Of a stretch of 64,000 nt of DNA, positions 35,551 to 43,238 are shown piece by piece. The first letter of the stretch is position 1. Every line of letters begins with the position of its first letter. The notes under the pieces were generated by a model. The model made no database searches. It was given only the letters and a program-made list of their open reading frames with translations, and was not told where the DNA came from. This DNA is from Verrucomicrobiota bacterium (GTDB lineage Bacteria; Verrucomicrobiota; Kiritimatiellia; UBA8416; JABMPJ01). The position numbers and the translations under genes were made by a program. The stretch covers positions 1 through 64,000 of the forward strand of contig JABGQM010000011.1 in assembly GCA_018648805.1 (NCBI GenBank), in the 5' to 3' direction.

Positions 35551-38313
35551 ATGAACATGATGATTGACTATGCGACATCGCCCCTGGCGATTGGATCCCC
35601 CACCCCACGCTTCAGTTGGGAGGTGCCGTTGGCAGGCCGCGGCCGCAAACAGAGCGCCTATCAGATTCTGGTGGCGACGACTGAAGAGCTAGTCTCCTCC
35701 GGCAGCGCCGACCTCTGGGACAGCGGCAAGGTGGCATCATCACAGTCGGTGAATGTGGAATATGCCGGCGCGGCTCTGCAGAGCAATATGGACTGCTGGT
35801 GGGCCGTGCAGCTCTGGGATGAGACGGGCCATTCGACCGGCTTCAGTGCACCCGATCGTTTCGGAACCGCACTCTTCGATCAGGCTGATTGGCAGGCGCA
35901 GTGGATCGGCATGGGGGCATCCGATGAACCCTATTCCGATCCCGATGCCTTTCAACTGGAGCGCGTCACCCCGGAAGTCGCCGCGTTTGAGCCCGACTCA
36001 CGAGCGCCACTGCTGCGCAAGGCGTTTGTTCTCGATCAGCCGGTCAGGCGGGCCCGCGCCTTTGTCTGCGGCCTGGGCCTCTTCGAGCTGCGACTCAATG
36101 GCCACAAGGTGGGGAGTGACGTGCTGGCCACGCCACGCACCGCCTTTCGCAAGCGGGCGTTTTACTCTACCTATGACATCACCGCTCAACTACAGCAGGG
36201 CGACAACGCCCTTGGCCTGATGCTCGGCAATGGCTGGTTCAACGGCCAGAAAAAGTACTGGGGCTGGCAGATGCAGTGGCACGGTTCGCCCCGTGCCATT
36301 GTGCAGCTTGAAGTGGAACTGGCAGACGGCTCCAGACAGCGGGTGGTCAGCGATGACACCTGGCAGGGCTCCTGGTCATCCATTACGTTCAACTGCCTCT
36401 TCGACGGAGAACATGTCGACGCCCGCTTGGAGCAGCCGGGGTGGGATAGGCCTGGATTTGATGATTCGGACTGGGGAAAGGCAAATCTACTCCCCTCCCC
36501 CGGCGGCCAGCTCAAGCCGGTCTCGCACGAGCAGGAACGGGTCGTGGAGCTCATTCGTCCCGTGTCGGTAGAGGAGCCGGAGCCCGGTGTCTTTGTTTTC
36601 GATATGGGGAAGAACATTACCGGCTGGGTGCGCCTGGCTTTCCAGGGCGGCACGGCTGGCGAGACCGTGACATTGCGCTTTGGCGAAGCCCAACATGAAG
36701 ACGGGGCGCTCAATGCGGCAAGCAACAACGCGGCCTGTCAGGAGGATCGCTATACCCTCAGGGGCGGCAAGGAGTTCTTTGAACCGAGATTCACCTTCCA
36801 TGGCTTTCAGTTTGTCGAAGTGACCGGCTATCCGGGGCGCCCCGATCTGGAGGCCGTAACCGGTTGCTTCGTACGCACCGCGGTACCCCAAACCGGTGCT
36901 TTTGAATGCGGCAATGAGCTGATCAACCGGATCCATCGCTGTACGCTGCAATCGCAGCTCTGCAACGTGCAGATGGGTGTGCCCACGGATGACACCCAGC
37001 GCCCGGAACGCCAGGGCTGGGGCGCCGATGCCTGGGGAACAGCGCGCGAGGCGCTCTACAATCTATGGATGCCGCGCGTTTACCAGAAATGGATTGGGGA
37101 TTTCCGTGATCAGCAGGACGAGACATCCGGTCTGGTAGGCATGATTACGCCCCAGGCCGGCGCCAACGAGGATCTCGTCTGGACGGCCGCCTTTATCCTT
37201 ATTCCCTGGTGGCAGTATCTCCATTGCGGGGATCGCCGCATTCTGGAGGAGAGCTACCCAGCGCAGCAACGTTATCTGAGTTTTCTGCAACGCGTCGGGG
37301 TCAAAGAGATCTCGACCATGACCACAGAAGCGCTGCTCGAACAGCTCCTCTCGATCAATGAAGGAAAGACGCGCGATTCCTCCGAAGCAGAGCGAGGACA
37401 CCTTCAGATCTCGCAGTGGGGAGATCATCTGGCTACAGCGGATGGATCTGCCAGTCGCTCCAATATGCCTCTCTCCATCGCCACGGCATTCTACTACCAG
37501 GATGTTTCGACCATGGCTGACATTGCGACGGTACTGGGACACACCGACGATGCCGAACGCTACGGCGCGCTGGCTACTGAGATCAAAGCCGCCTTCAACG
37601 AGCGGTTCTTCGATGCCTCCCTCGGCTACTACGACACGGGCATACAGAGCGCTCAGGCGTGGGCACTGGTCTTTGGGCTTGTACCGGAGGAGCACCAGCA
37701 GCAGGTAGAGGGGTACTTCACCCGTAGCGTCGGCCAGACGCAACGACGCCTGACCACCGGCTATATCGGAACCAAGTACGCCATCGAGGCGCTCTCGATG
37801 CTCGGCCGTGACGACATGGTTTGGGAACTTGCCACGGCCACGGACTACCCGAGCTGGGGCTACATGCTGCGACTCAACCGGACGACCAGTTGTGAACGGT
37901 GGGACGGTGAGGGTGGTTCGCTTAACCATGCCCCTCTGGGCGCGGCTATCGACGAGTGGTTCTACTGGGGGCTAGCTGGGATCCGCCCGGACGAATCGGC
38001 ACCGGGATTTGAGAAGATCATCTTCAAACCCCATCTGCCTGAAGATCTGCCCTGGGCCAAAGCCACGCTTGAGACGGCACGCGGCACTATTGTCTCCTCG
38101 TGGAAGCACGACGGCGCTACGGCTGCCCTGACCATCACCGTCCCGGCGAACTGCAGCGCGACCGTTCATATTCCGACCAATGATCCGACCACGATCACCG
38201 AGAACGGTATCCCCGCGACTGAATCTGAAGGCGTCGTACGGCTCTCTGCTACAGAAAATGAAAGCTGCTTTGCGGTCGGTTCGGGAACCTACCACTTCAC
38301 ATTCTCCAAATAG
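35551..38313 (+). CDS. GH78 alpha-L-rhamnosidase
   Basis: The 920-residue protein has the layout of bacterial alpha-L-rhamnosidases. An N-terminal beta domain (PLAIGSPTPRFSWEV, SAYQILVATT) is followed by the carbohydrate-binding module (APLLRKAFVLDQPVRRARAFVCGLGLFELRLNG), the (alpha/alpha)6 barrel with the catalytic region (GVPTDDTQRPERQGWGADAW) and a C-terminal beta domain (GWYML-type GYMLRLNRTTSCERWDG). It removes terminal rhamnose by inversion. ATG 35551 is taken, with AAGG upstream; a TTG three codons earlier is possible. There is no signal peptide. It follows a DUF6288 gene and precedes a broken sulfatase and a GH130 gene in the same direction. Confidence 0.92.
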   Translation: MNMMIDYATSPLAIGSPTPRFSWEVPLAGRGRKQSAYQILVATTEELVSSGSADLWDSGKVASSQSVNVEYAGAALQSNMDCWWAVQLWDETGHSTGFSAPDRFGTALFDQADWQAQWIGMGASDEPYSDPDAFQLERVTPEVAAFEPDSRAPLLRKAFVLDQPVRRARAFVCGLGLFELRLNGHKVGSDVLATPRTAFRKRAFYSTYDITAQLQQGDNALGLMLGNGWFNGQKKYWGWQMQWHGSPRAIVQLEVELADGSRQRVVSDDTWQGSWSSITFNCLFDGEHVDARLEQPGWDRPGFDDSDWGKANLLPSPGGQLKPVSHEQERVVELIRPVSVEEPEPGVFVFDMGKNITGWVRLAFQGGTAGETVTLRFGEAQHEDGALNAASNNAACQEDRYTLRGGKEFFEPRFTFHGFQFVEVTGYPGRPDLEAVTGCFVRTAVPQTGAFECGNELINRIHRCTLQSQLCNVQMGVPTDDTQRPERQGWGADAWGTAREALYNLWMPRVYQKWIGDFRDQQDETSGLVGMITPQAGANEDLVWTAAFILIPWWQYLHCGDRRILEESYPAQQRYLSFLQRVGVKEISTMTTEALLEQLLSINEGKTRDSSEAERGHLQISQWGDHLATADGSASRSNMPLSIATAFYYQDVSTMADIATVLGHTDDAERYGALATEIKAAFNERFFDASLGYYDTGIQSAQAWALVFGLVPEEHQQQVEGYFTRSVGQTQRRLTTGYIGTKYAIEALSMLGRDDMVWELATATDYPSWGYMLRLNRTTSCERWDGEGGSLNHAPLGAAIDEWFYWGLAGIRPDESAPGFEKIIFKPHLPEDLPWAKATLETARGTIVSSWKHDGATAALTITVPANCSATVHIPTNDPTTITENGIPATESEGVVRLSATENESCFAVGSGTYHFTFSK

Positions 38314-38321
38314 AGGCTCGA

Positions 38322-39217
38322 ATGGGGCAAGACGACTCAACCTGCAAACCAAACATCATCCTCATCAACGCGGATGACTTGGGTTATGGCGATCTGACCA
38401 TCATCCCTTCACTCCGGCACCACGGTTCAAAGGCACGAGTCAGTGTGGTCTGTACGGCGACTTCATTCATGAACTCGATTGGATGGTAGGTGAGGTCGTC
38501 CAGGCCGTAGAAGATCTCGGGCAGACCGAAAACACGTTAATCATTTTTACCAGCGATAATGGAGGAATGTTGAATCAGGACGGACAGGATGCATGGAAAG
38601 CAGGGCATCGGCTCAACGGTGACCTCCTTGGATTCAAATTTGGCGCCTGGGAAGGAGGGCATCGCATCCCGATGATTGCTAAATGGCCCGCTAGGATTCC
38701 TGCCAATAGCGTGTCGGATCAGCTGATCAGCCAGATCGATCTGATGGCGACCTTTGCTGAGCTGGTTGGCCGTCCATTGCACGAAGGCGAAGGCGAAGAT
38801 AGCGTTAATCAGCTCGAAGCGCTGACCGGCACTCCTGAACAGCCGATCCGTGACGAGTTGGTCATATCGCCCAACAGCCCCGATCATCTCCTGGTCCGCA
38901 AGGGGAAATGGGTCTACATCCCGGCCCAGGATGAAGGTGGATTCCAAGGCAAGGAAGTCGGCGACCATGCTCTCGGCGGTGCCGCGGCATTTCAATTGAC
39001 GAAACAGACCAACAGCGATTTCACAGCCGATGGTCAACTGAAACATGGTGCTCCCCCAGCCCAGCTATATGACCTGGCGCAAGACCCGCAGCAGGCCGTC
39101 AACGTATATGACAATCACCCCGAGGTCGTTCAACAGCTCGCCGCGATCGTGGCTGAATACCGAAACCGCATGGGTCCCTGTGAGCCACTTGGCTGGATCA
39201 ATCTCAGTAAAGACTGA
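38322..39217 (+). pseudogene. Sulfatase gene with a large internal deletion
   Basis: The start (KPNIILINADDLGYGDL) is the first metal-binding strand of an S1 sulfatase. Immediately afterwards, in another frame, the sequence continues HHPFTPAPRFKGTSQCGLYGDFIHELDWMVGEV, which in sulfatases lies some 200 residues later, then TSDNGG and the C-terminal domain to 39217. The CxPxR activation motif and most of the catalytic core are missing, and the two parts are out of frame, with a stop at about 38487. An internal start at 38483 leaves a 244-aa fragment without the active-site cysteine. The deletion must have removed about 600-700 bp. It lies between the rhamnosidase and GH130 genes. Confidence 0.88.
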
Positions 39218-39235
39218 AGAAGGGAAAGACCACTT

Positions 39236-40333
39236 ATGTCAGAACCTATTCCCTTTGCCGAAGTTGGTCTTCTCAAGCGACACCCTCAGAATCCACTTCT
39301 GACGTCGGCGGATGTCGACTACCCCTGCAGTCTGCTTTTCAATGCGGGTATTGCCAAGTACCAGGGCCGATACGTGATGGTGTTTCGCAACGACTTCGGC
39401 GCGGCCAACCGCGCAGAGTCCATGCAGAGGAAACGTCAGGGATTGCCTGCGTTTGATGGCACAGATCTGGGATTGGCCTTCAGTGCGGACGGGGTCAAGT
39501 GGGAGGTGCAGCCGGAGCCATGCATCGGCCTGGAGACGGCGCGTGAGCTTATTGCACCGCTTATGCCGGGCAAAGATTTCGGTGATGAACTCAAACGCTT
39601 TTACGACCCGCGACTGACCGTGATTGAGGGGCGCGTCACCATGTGCTTTGCCGTCGACACCGCACACGGGCTCAGGGGCGGCGTCGCTGTTACCGAGGAT
39701 TTTGAGCAGTGGGAGATCCTCTCTGTCTCCGTGCCGGACAACCGCAATATGGTCTTGTTTCCCGAGAAGATAGGGGGGCGTTATGTGCGTTTGGAGCGCC
39801 CCGTTGACACAGCAGGCGCCAACCGGTTACGCGATGATCAAGCCATGATGTGGATGAGCTATTCGCCAGATCTGCGTCACTGGGGCGACAGTCAGCACGT
39901 TCTGGCGACCGAGAGCATTCCCTTTGCCAACAGTAAGATGGGGCCTGGAGCCCCACCGATACGTACGGAGAAAGGGTGGTTGACCACCTTCCATGCCGTA
40001 TGGCGCGACAACGAGCGTGGCAGGAACGGGTGGGAAAGCCAATGGCCCAAGATCTACATGGCGGGACTCATGCTGCTGGATATCGACAATCCGTGCAAGA
40101 TCATCGGTTTCTGTGATCAACCCCTGCTCGCCCCTACCGCCTGGTACGAAACGGGCAATGACGTGCCGGACGGCGATCCCTTCGACGGCTTTCGAGAAGA
40201 TGTCATCTTTCCCGGCGGCATGTTGCTCGAAGATGATGGCGAGGTGAAGATCTACTACGGTGCTGCGGATACGGTCGAATGTCTGGCCACGGCCCATGTC
40301 GACGACCTGCTGGCCCTATGCAAACCGCTATGA
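39236..40333 (+). CDS. GH130 beta-mannoside phosphorylase-like protein
   Basis: The 365-residue protein has the five-bladed propeller pattern of GH130. Landmarks are NPLLTSADVDYPCSLLFNAGIAKYQGRYVMVFR, GLAFSADGVKWEV, YDPRLTVIEGR, GPGAPPIRTEKGWLTTFH and EDVIFPGGMLL, with YYGAADT near the end. Family members phosphorolyse or hydrolyse beta-mannosidic bonds, commonly mannosyl-glucose, mannosyl-N-acetylglucosamine or mannobiose. The conserved aspartate acid is expected in the YDPRL region. It lacks a signal peptide, as expected for a phosphorylase. GAAGGGAAAG precedes ATG 39236. It follows the broken sulfatase at 38322. Confidence 0.88.
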   Translation: MSEPIPFAEVGLLKRHPQNPLLTSADVDYPCSLLFNAGIAKYQGRYVMVFRNDFGAANRAESMQRKRQGLPAFDGTDLGLAFSADGVKWEVQPEPCIGLETARELIAPLMPGKDFGDELKRFYDPRLTVIEGRVTMCFAVDTAHGLRGGVAVTEDFEQWEILSVSVPDNRNMVLFPEKIGGRYVRLERPVDTAGANRLRDDQAMMWMSYSPDLRHWGDSQHVLATESIPFANSKMGPGAPPIRTEKGWLTTFHAVWRDNERGRNGWESQWPKIYMAGLMLLDIDNPCKIIGFCDQPLLAPTAWYETGNDVPDGDPFDGFREDVIFPGGMLLEDDGEVKIYYGAADTVECLATAHVDDLLALCKPL

Positions 40334-40397
40334 AGACTAGTTGGGGCTACCCTAAAATGGGGAGGCTTTCCCTGCGGTGTGGTTTCGTCTTCGGCGA

Positions 40398-40681
40398 TCA
40401 GCGGGCCTCTGTGGCGGCGCTGATCATCGCGAAGTAGTGCTCATCGGGGATGTATTTGGGGACGCTGTTTCCGGTACCGAGCGCGTAACCGCCGCGACTG
40501 GCGGAGCGCTCGAGCATCGCTTTGGCACGACGGTAGACCGCTTCCGGGGTGGAGCGGACCGTTCAGAAAGAACTCGAAAAAGCGTGGGGCGATCAGGCAC
40601 CTCGCGCCGCAAGACTTTCAACACCTGTTCGAAATCGGGTTCAGACCTGACGGGGCTCTTCCATCATGCGGATATGTTCAT
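40398..40681 (-). pseudogene. Uroporphyrinogen decarboxylase-like gene, central part deleted
   Basis: On the minus strand, GAGGAG and ATG (40681) introduce a worn start, followed by PDFEQVLKVLRREVPDRPTLF and, after a frame change at a run of five T, EFFLNG. These are the first residues of URO-D-like methyltransferases. The sequence then passes directly to TPEAVYRRAKAMLERSASRG and GYALGTGNSVPKYIPDEHYF, the C-terminal part of the same family, ending at a stop at 40398-40400. About 250 central residues are missing. The URO-D operon at 40920 is divergent from it, so it may be a lost partner of that cluster. Confidence 0.85.
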
Positions 40682-40901
40682 CGCAACGCTCCTCGTCATA
40701 TCACCGGCATCCCGTACAGATGCCAGGCCATTGGCTACCAGGCTGTAGCAAGTCGGCTATTATAGGGCATTGGAGTAAAAGTACATTCAATAAGTGTGAC
40801 AGGGCAGAGCGCACTCGAATCCGTTTACGGAGCGCCAGCGTAGAAGGGATGGCCCTCGGAGCCCTTGACATAGGCCGGTAGGAGCGTACGATGAACATGT
40901 C
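40671..40901. repeat. Inverted repeat around the corrinoid operon promoter
   Basis: GGAGCGTTGCGATGAACATATC (minus strand, 40692 to 40671) and GGAGCGTACGATGAACATGTC (plus strand, 40881-40901) match at about 19 of 22 positions. Each contains a ribosome binding site and a start codon pointing outwards: the left for the dead URO-D gene, the right for a 10-codon frame (MNMSSVWLVP) whose TGA overlaps the ATG of the corrinoid protein gene. The 188 bp between them should contain the promoters for both directions. Confidence 0.55.
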
Positions 40902-40919
40902 AAGCGTTTGGTTAGTGCC

Positions 40920-41558
40920 ATGACAGTCGAGTCCTACAGAGAGCAGTTCCGTGACGCGCTTCTGAAGATGAATCAGGAAGCCGCTCGCGAACTATTGATG
41001 CAGACCGCCGAGGTCCTGACGCCGGTTCAGCGGCTGGAAAGCCTGATCATCCCTGCACTGATCGACATCGGGGACCAGTGGGGCTGCGGGAACGCGGCCC
41101 TCTCGCAACTCTACATGAGCGGGCGTATCTGCGAGACCCTCATTGACGAGCTTATCCCCATCCTCGAAGTCAGGCGCCGTGATCTGCCGCGCACGGCCGT
41201 TGTGGTCCTGGGCGACTTCCATGTGCTGGGCAAACGCATCGTCTGTTCGCTGCTACGGTCCAGTGGGGTCGATATTCTCGACTACGGAACAGCTGAGGTC
41301 GACGAAACGTTGACCCGTATTCAGGAAGATGGCGTCAAGATCCTGCTGGTTTCCACGCTCATGCTTCACTCCGCTTTGAAGGTCATAGAGTTGCGCACCA
41401 AGCGCGATGCAGCCGGACTCGATTTCAAGATAGTGGTCGGCGGTGCCCCGTTCCGAATGGACGAAATGCTCTGGCACGAGATCGGGGCCGATGCCATGGG
41501 GCAAAGTGCGTCGGATGCACTCGGCATTATTGAGAACCTGGCGAAGGAGATGGAATGA
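40920..41558 (+). CDS. Corrinoid (B12-binding) methyltransferase protein
   Basis: The 212-residue protein resembles MtaC/MtbC-type corrinoid carriers. A helical cap domain (about 1-85) precedes the Rossmann-like B12 domain, whose cobalt-ligating motif is GDFHVLGK (DxHxxG) near residue 102. The other B12 landmarks are ILLVSTLMLHS and VVGGAPF. It carries methyl groups between a substrate-specific methyltransferase and an acceptor. ATG 40920 overlaps the stop of a 10-codon leader frame (ATGA), and its own stop overlaps the next start (ATGA), so translation is tightly coupled. No matching substrate methyltransferase of the MtaB or MttB type is present. Confidence 0.88.
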   Translation: MTVESYREQFRDALLKMNQEAARELLMQTAEVLTPVQRLESLIIPALIDIGDQWGCGNAALSQLYMSGRICETLIDELIPILEVRRRDLPRTAVVVLGDFHVLGKRIVCSLLRSSGVDILDYGTAEVDETLTRIQEDGVKILLVSTLMLHSALKVIELRTKRDAAGLDFKIVVGGAPFRMDEMLWHEIGADAMGQSASDALGIIENLAKEME

Positions 41559-42613
41559 AAGGCGACACCCTAACGCCACTGGAGCGGTTTCTGGCGGTCG
41601 TGTCACACAAGGAGCCGGATCGGGTACCCCTGTTTCTCTTCCCCACGCTGCATGGCGCACGCGAACTGGACATGACCCTGACCGACTATTTCACGCGGGG
41701 CGAGAATATTGTCGAGGGCCAGCTCAAGCTGAGAGAGAAGTATCAACACGACTGCTTGACCGGTTTCTTCTATGCCGCGGCTGAGGTCGAAGCGTGGGGC
41801 GGCGAGGTCTTGCGCCGGGATGACGGTCCGTTCAACTCCGGCCGCCCTATCATTCGTGACCCCGAACAGATCCTCGACCTCTCCCCCCCCATCGTAGACA
41901 ACGCGCGCTGCCTGCAGGAAAGCATCAAGGCCACCGCGGGGCTGGCGGCCGAATGCGGGAAAGACGTCCCCATCCTGGGTGTGGCCATCTCGCCCTTCTC
42001 ACTCCCGGTAATGCAGATGGGCTTCGGCTCCTATCTTGAACTCATGCACGACCGGCCAGCTCTTTTCGAGGCGCTCATGGCCATCAACGAGGAGTTCTGC
42101 GTCGACTGGGCGAACGCCCAGCTCGAAGCAGGCGCCACCGCGATTGTATATTTTGACCCCGTCTCCTCCACCACCATCATCCCACGCGACCTCTACCTGA
42201 CCACCGGGCTTGAAGTTGCCCGGCGCACGATTCCCCGTATCCAGGGCCCGACCGGAACACACTTCGCCTCTGGGCACTGCCTCTCCATCATTCCCGACAT
42301 CATCAGCACCGGCACCGGTGTCATTGGTGTTAGCGCCGAAGAGGACCTGTCCGACATCAAGACCGCCTGCGACGGCAAACTGACCATTGTCGGCAACCTG
42401 AATGGCGTCGAGATGCGACGATGGACCGAGCAAGATGCCGAGCATGCTGTGAAAACCGCCATCGCCAAAGCCGGCCGTGGCGGCGGATTCATCCTGGCAG
42501 ACAACCACGGCGAGATTCCATGGCATGTCTCAGAGGAAACACTTCTGGCCATATCAAGCGCTGTCGACCAATGGGGACGCTATCCCCTCGACTGGATCGA
42601 CGCCGATGCCTGA
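41555..42613 (+). CDS. URO-D-type methylcobamide methyltransferase
   Basis: The 352-residue protein is a URO-D barrel of the MtaA/CmuA kind. Landmarks are LTPLERFLAVVSHKEPDRVPLFLFPTLHG, GVAISPFSLPVMQMGF, ATAIVYFDPVSSTTIIP and GTHFASGHCLSIIPDII, where histidine and cysteine (GHC) are the likely zinc ligands. It probably transfers a methyl group from the corrinoid protein at 40920 to an acceptor, or onto it from a methylated substrate. It overlaps the preceding and following genes by 4 and 8 bases, so the three form one operon. Confidence 0.88.
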   Translation: MKGDTLTPLERFLAVVSHKEPDRVPLFLFPTLHGARELDMTLTDYFTRGENIVEGQLKLREKYQHDCLTGFFYAAAEVEAWGGEVLRRDDGPFNSGRPIIRDPEQILDLSPPIVDNARCLQESIKATAGLAAECGKDVPILGVAISPFSLPVMQMGFGSYLELMHDRPALFEALMAINEEFCVDWANAQLEAGATAIVYFDPVSSTTIIPRDLYLTTGLEVARRTIPRIQGPTGTHFASGHCLSIIPDIISTGTGVIGVSAEEDLSDIKTACDGKLTIVGNLNGVEMRRWTEQDAEHAVKTAIAKAGRGGGFILADNHGEIPWHVSEETLLAISSAVDQWGRYPLDWIDADA

Positions 42614-43172
42614 TAAGCTCTGCCTCCTCGTCTGTACGATTATTCGGCCCGAAGTAGATGCCGTGCTGGCACACGAAGCATGGGAAAACGTGATCGTACG
42701 CTCCTTTCCCGCTCGTTGTGGGCGCACACCCCTGAGCTCCGCTAAGCTTGAAGCCCTCACCACCGATGTCAGCCATGCAGACAAGATTGAGGTCTTGGGC
42801 AGTAGCTGCCTGTGTGGACTCAACCCACACGCAGATGACGCCACGCATATCCACCGTCTGTCGCAATGCTTAGAGCTGTTGGCTCCGGCAGAGTGCGTGG
42901 CATCGCATCTTGAAACCGATGCCTACCTGCTTAGCCCCGGCTGGCTACGCGACTGGCGAAAGCATGTCTCTGAGTGGGGATTTGTCCGCTCGCAGGCGCG
43001 TTCGTTCTTCAAGGAGTTCGCCAAGCACCTCGTCCTGCTCGACACCGGCATCGATCCTGAATCACAAGCCCGCCTGCAGGCTTTCGCCACATTCGTCAAT
43101 CTACCACACTCCGTTGATGCGGTCGGCCTGGACACGCTCCGCTCCGCCCTGCATGACCTTGTAGAGGAATAG
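42606..43172 (+). CDS. DUF1638-like protein in the corrinoid operon
   Basis: The 188-residue protein has segments I associate with DUF1638, found next to corrinoid methyltransferases: LLVCTIIRPEVDAVL at the start, VLGSSCLCGL, then AYLLSPGWLRDWRKHV-EWGF and HLVLLDTGIDPE. Conserved cysteines (ARCG, SSCLCG) could bind metal. In other bacteria this region can precede a kinase domain; here it stands alone. Its ATG lies inside the end of the URO-D gene, so it is co-translated with it. The role may be cobamide sensing or reactivation, which is inference only. Confidence 0.6.
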   Translation: MPDKLCLLVCTIIRPEVDAVLAHEAWENVIVRSFPARCGRTPLSSAKLEALTTDVSHADKIEVLGSSCLCGLNPHADDATHIHRLSQCLELLAPAECVASHLETDAYLLSPGWLRDWRKHVSEWGFVRSQARSFFKEFAKHLVLLDTGIDPESQARLQAFATFVNLPHSVDAVGLDTLRSALHDLVEE

Positions 43173-43238
43173 CGCAGTGGAAGTCGAAGCATTCAATAGA
43201 TTCAGGAAGAGTATGAAACCGGAGATCGCCGCCCGTAT

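Noticed and set aside
38483..39217. Complete small sulfatase
   Set aside because: It lacks the metal-binding N-terminus and the CxPxR cysteine motif, and sequence just upstream is a continuation of the same gene in the same frame.
40692..40904. tRNA or riboswitch (for example cobalamin) upstream of the corrinoid operon
   Set aside because: I could not find a B12-box-like core or cloverleaf; the region shows only the inverted start sequences.
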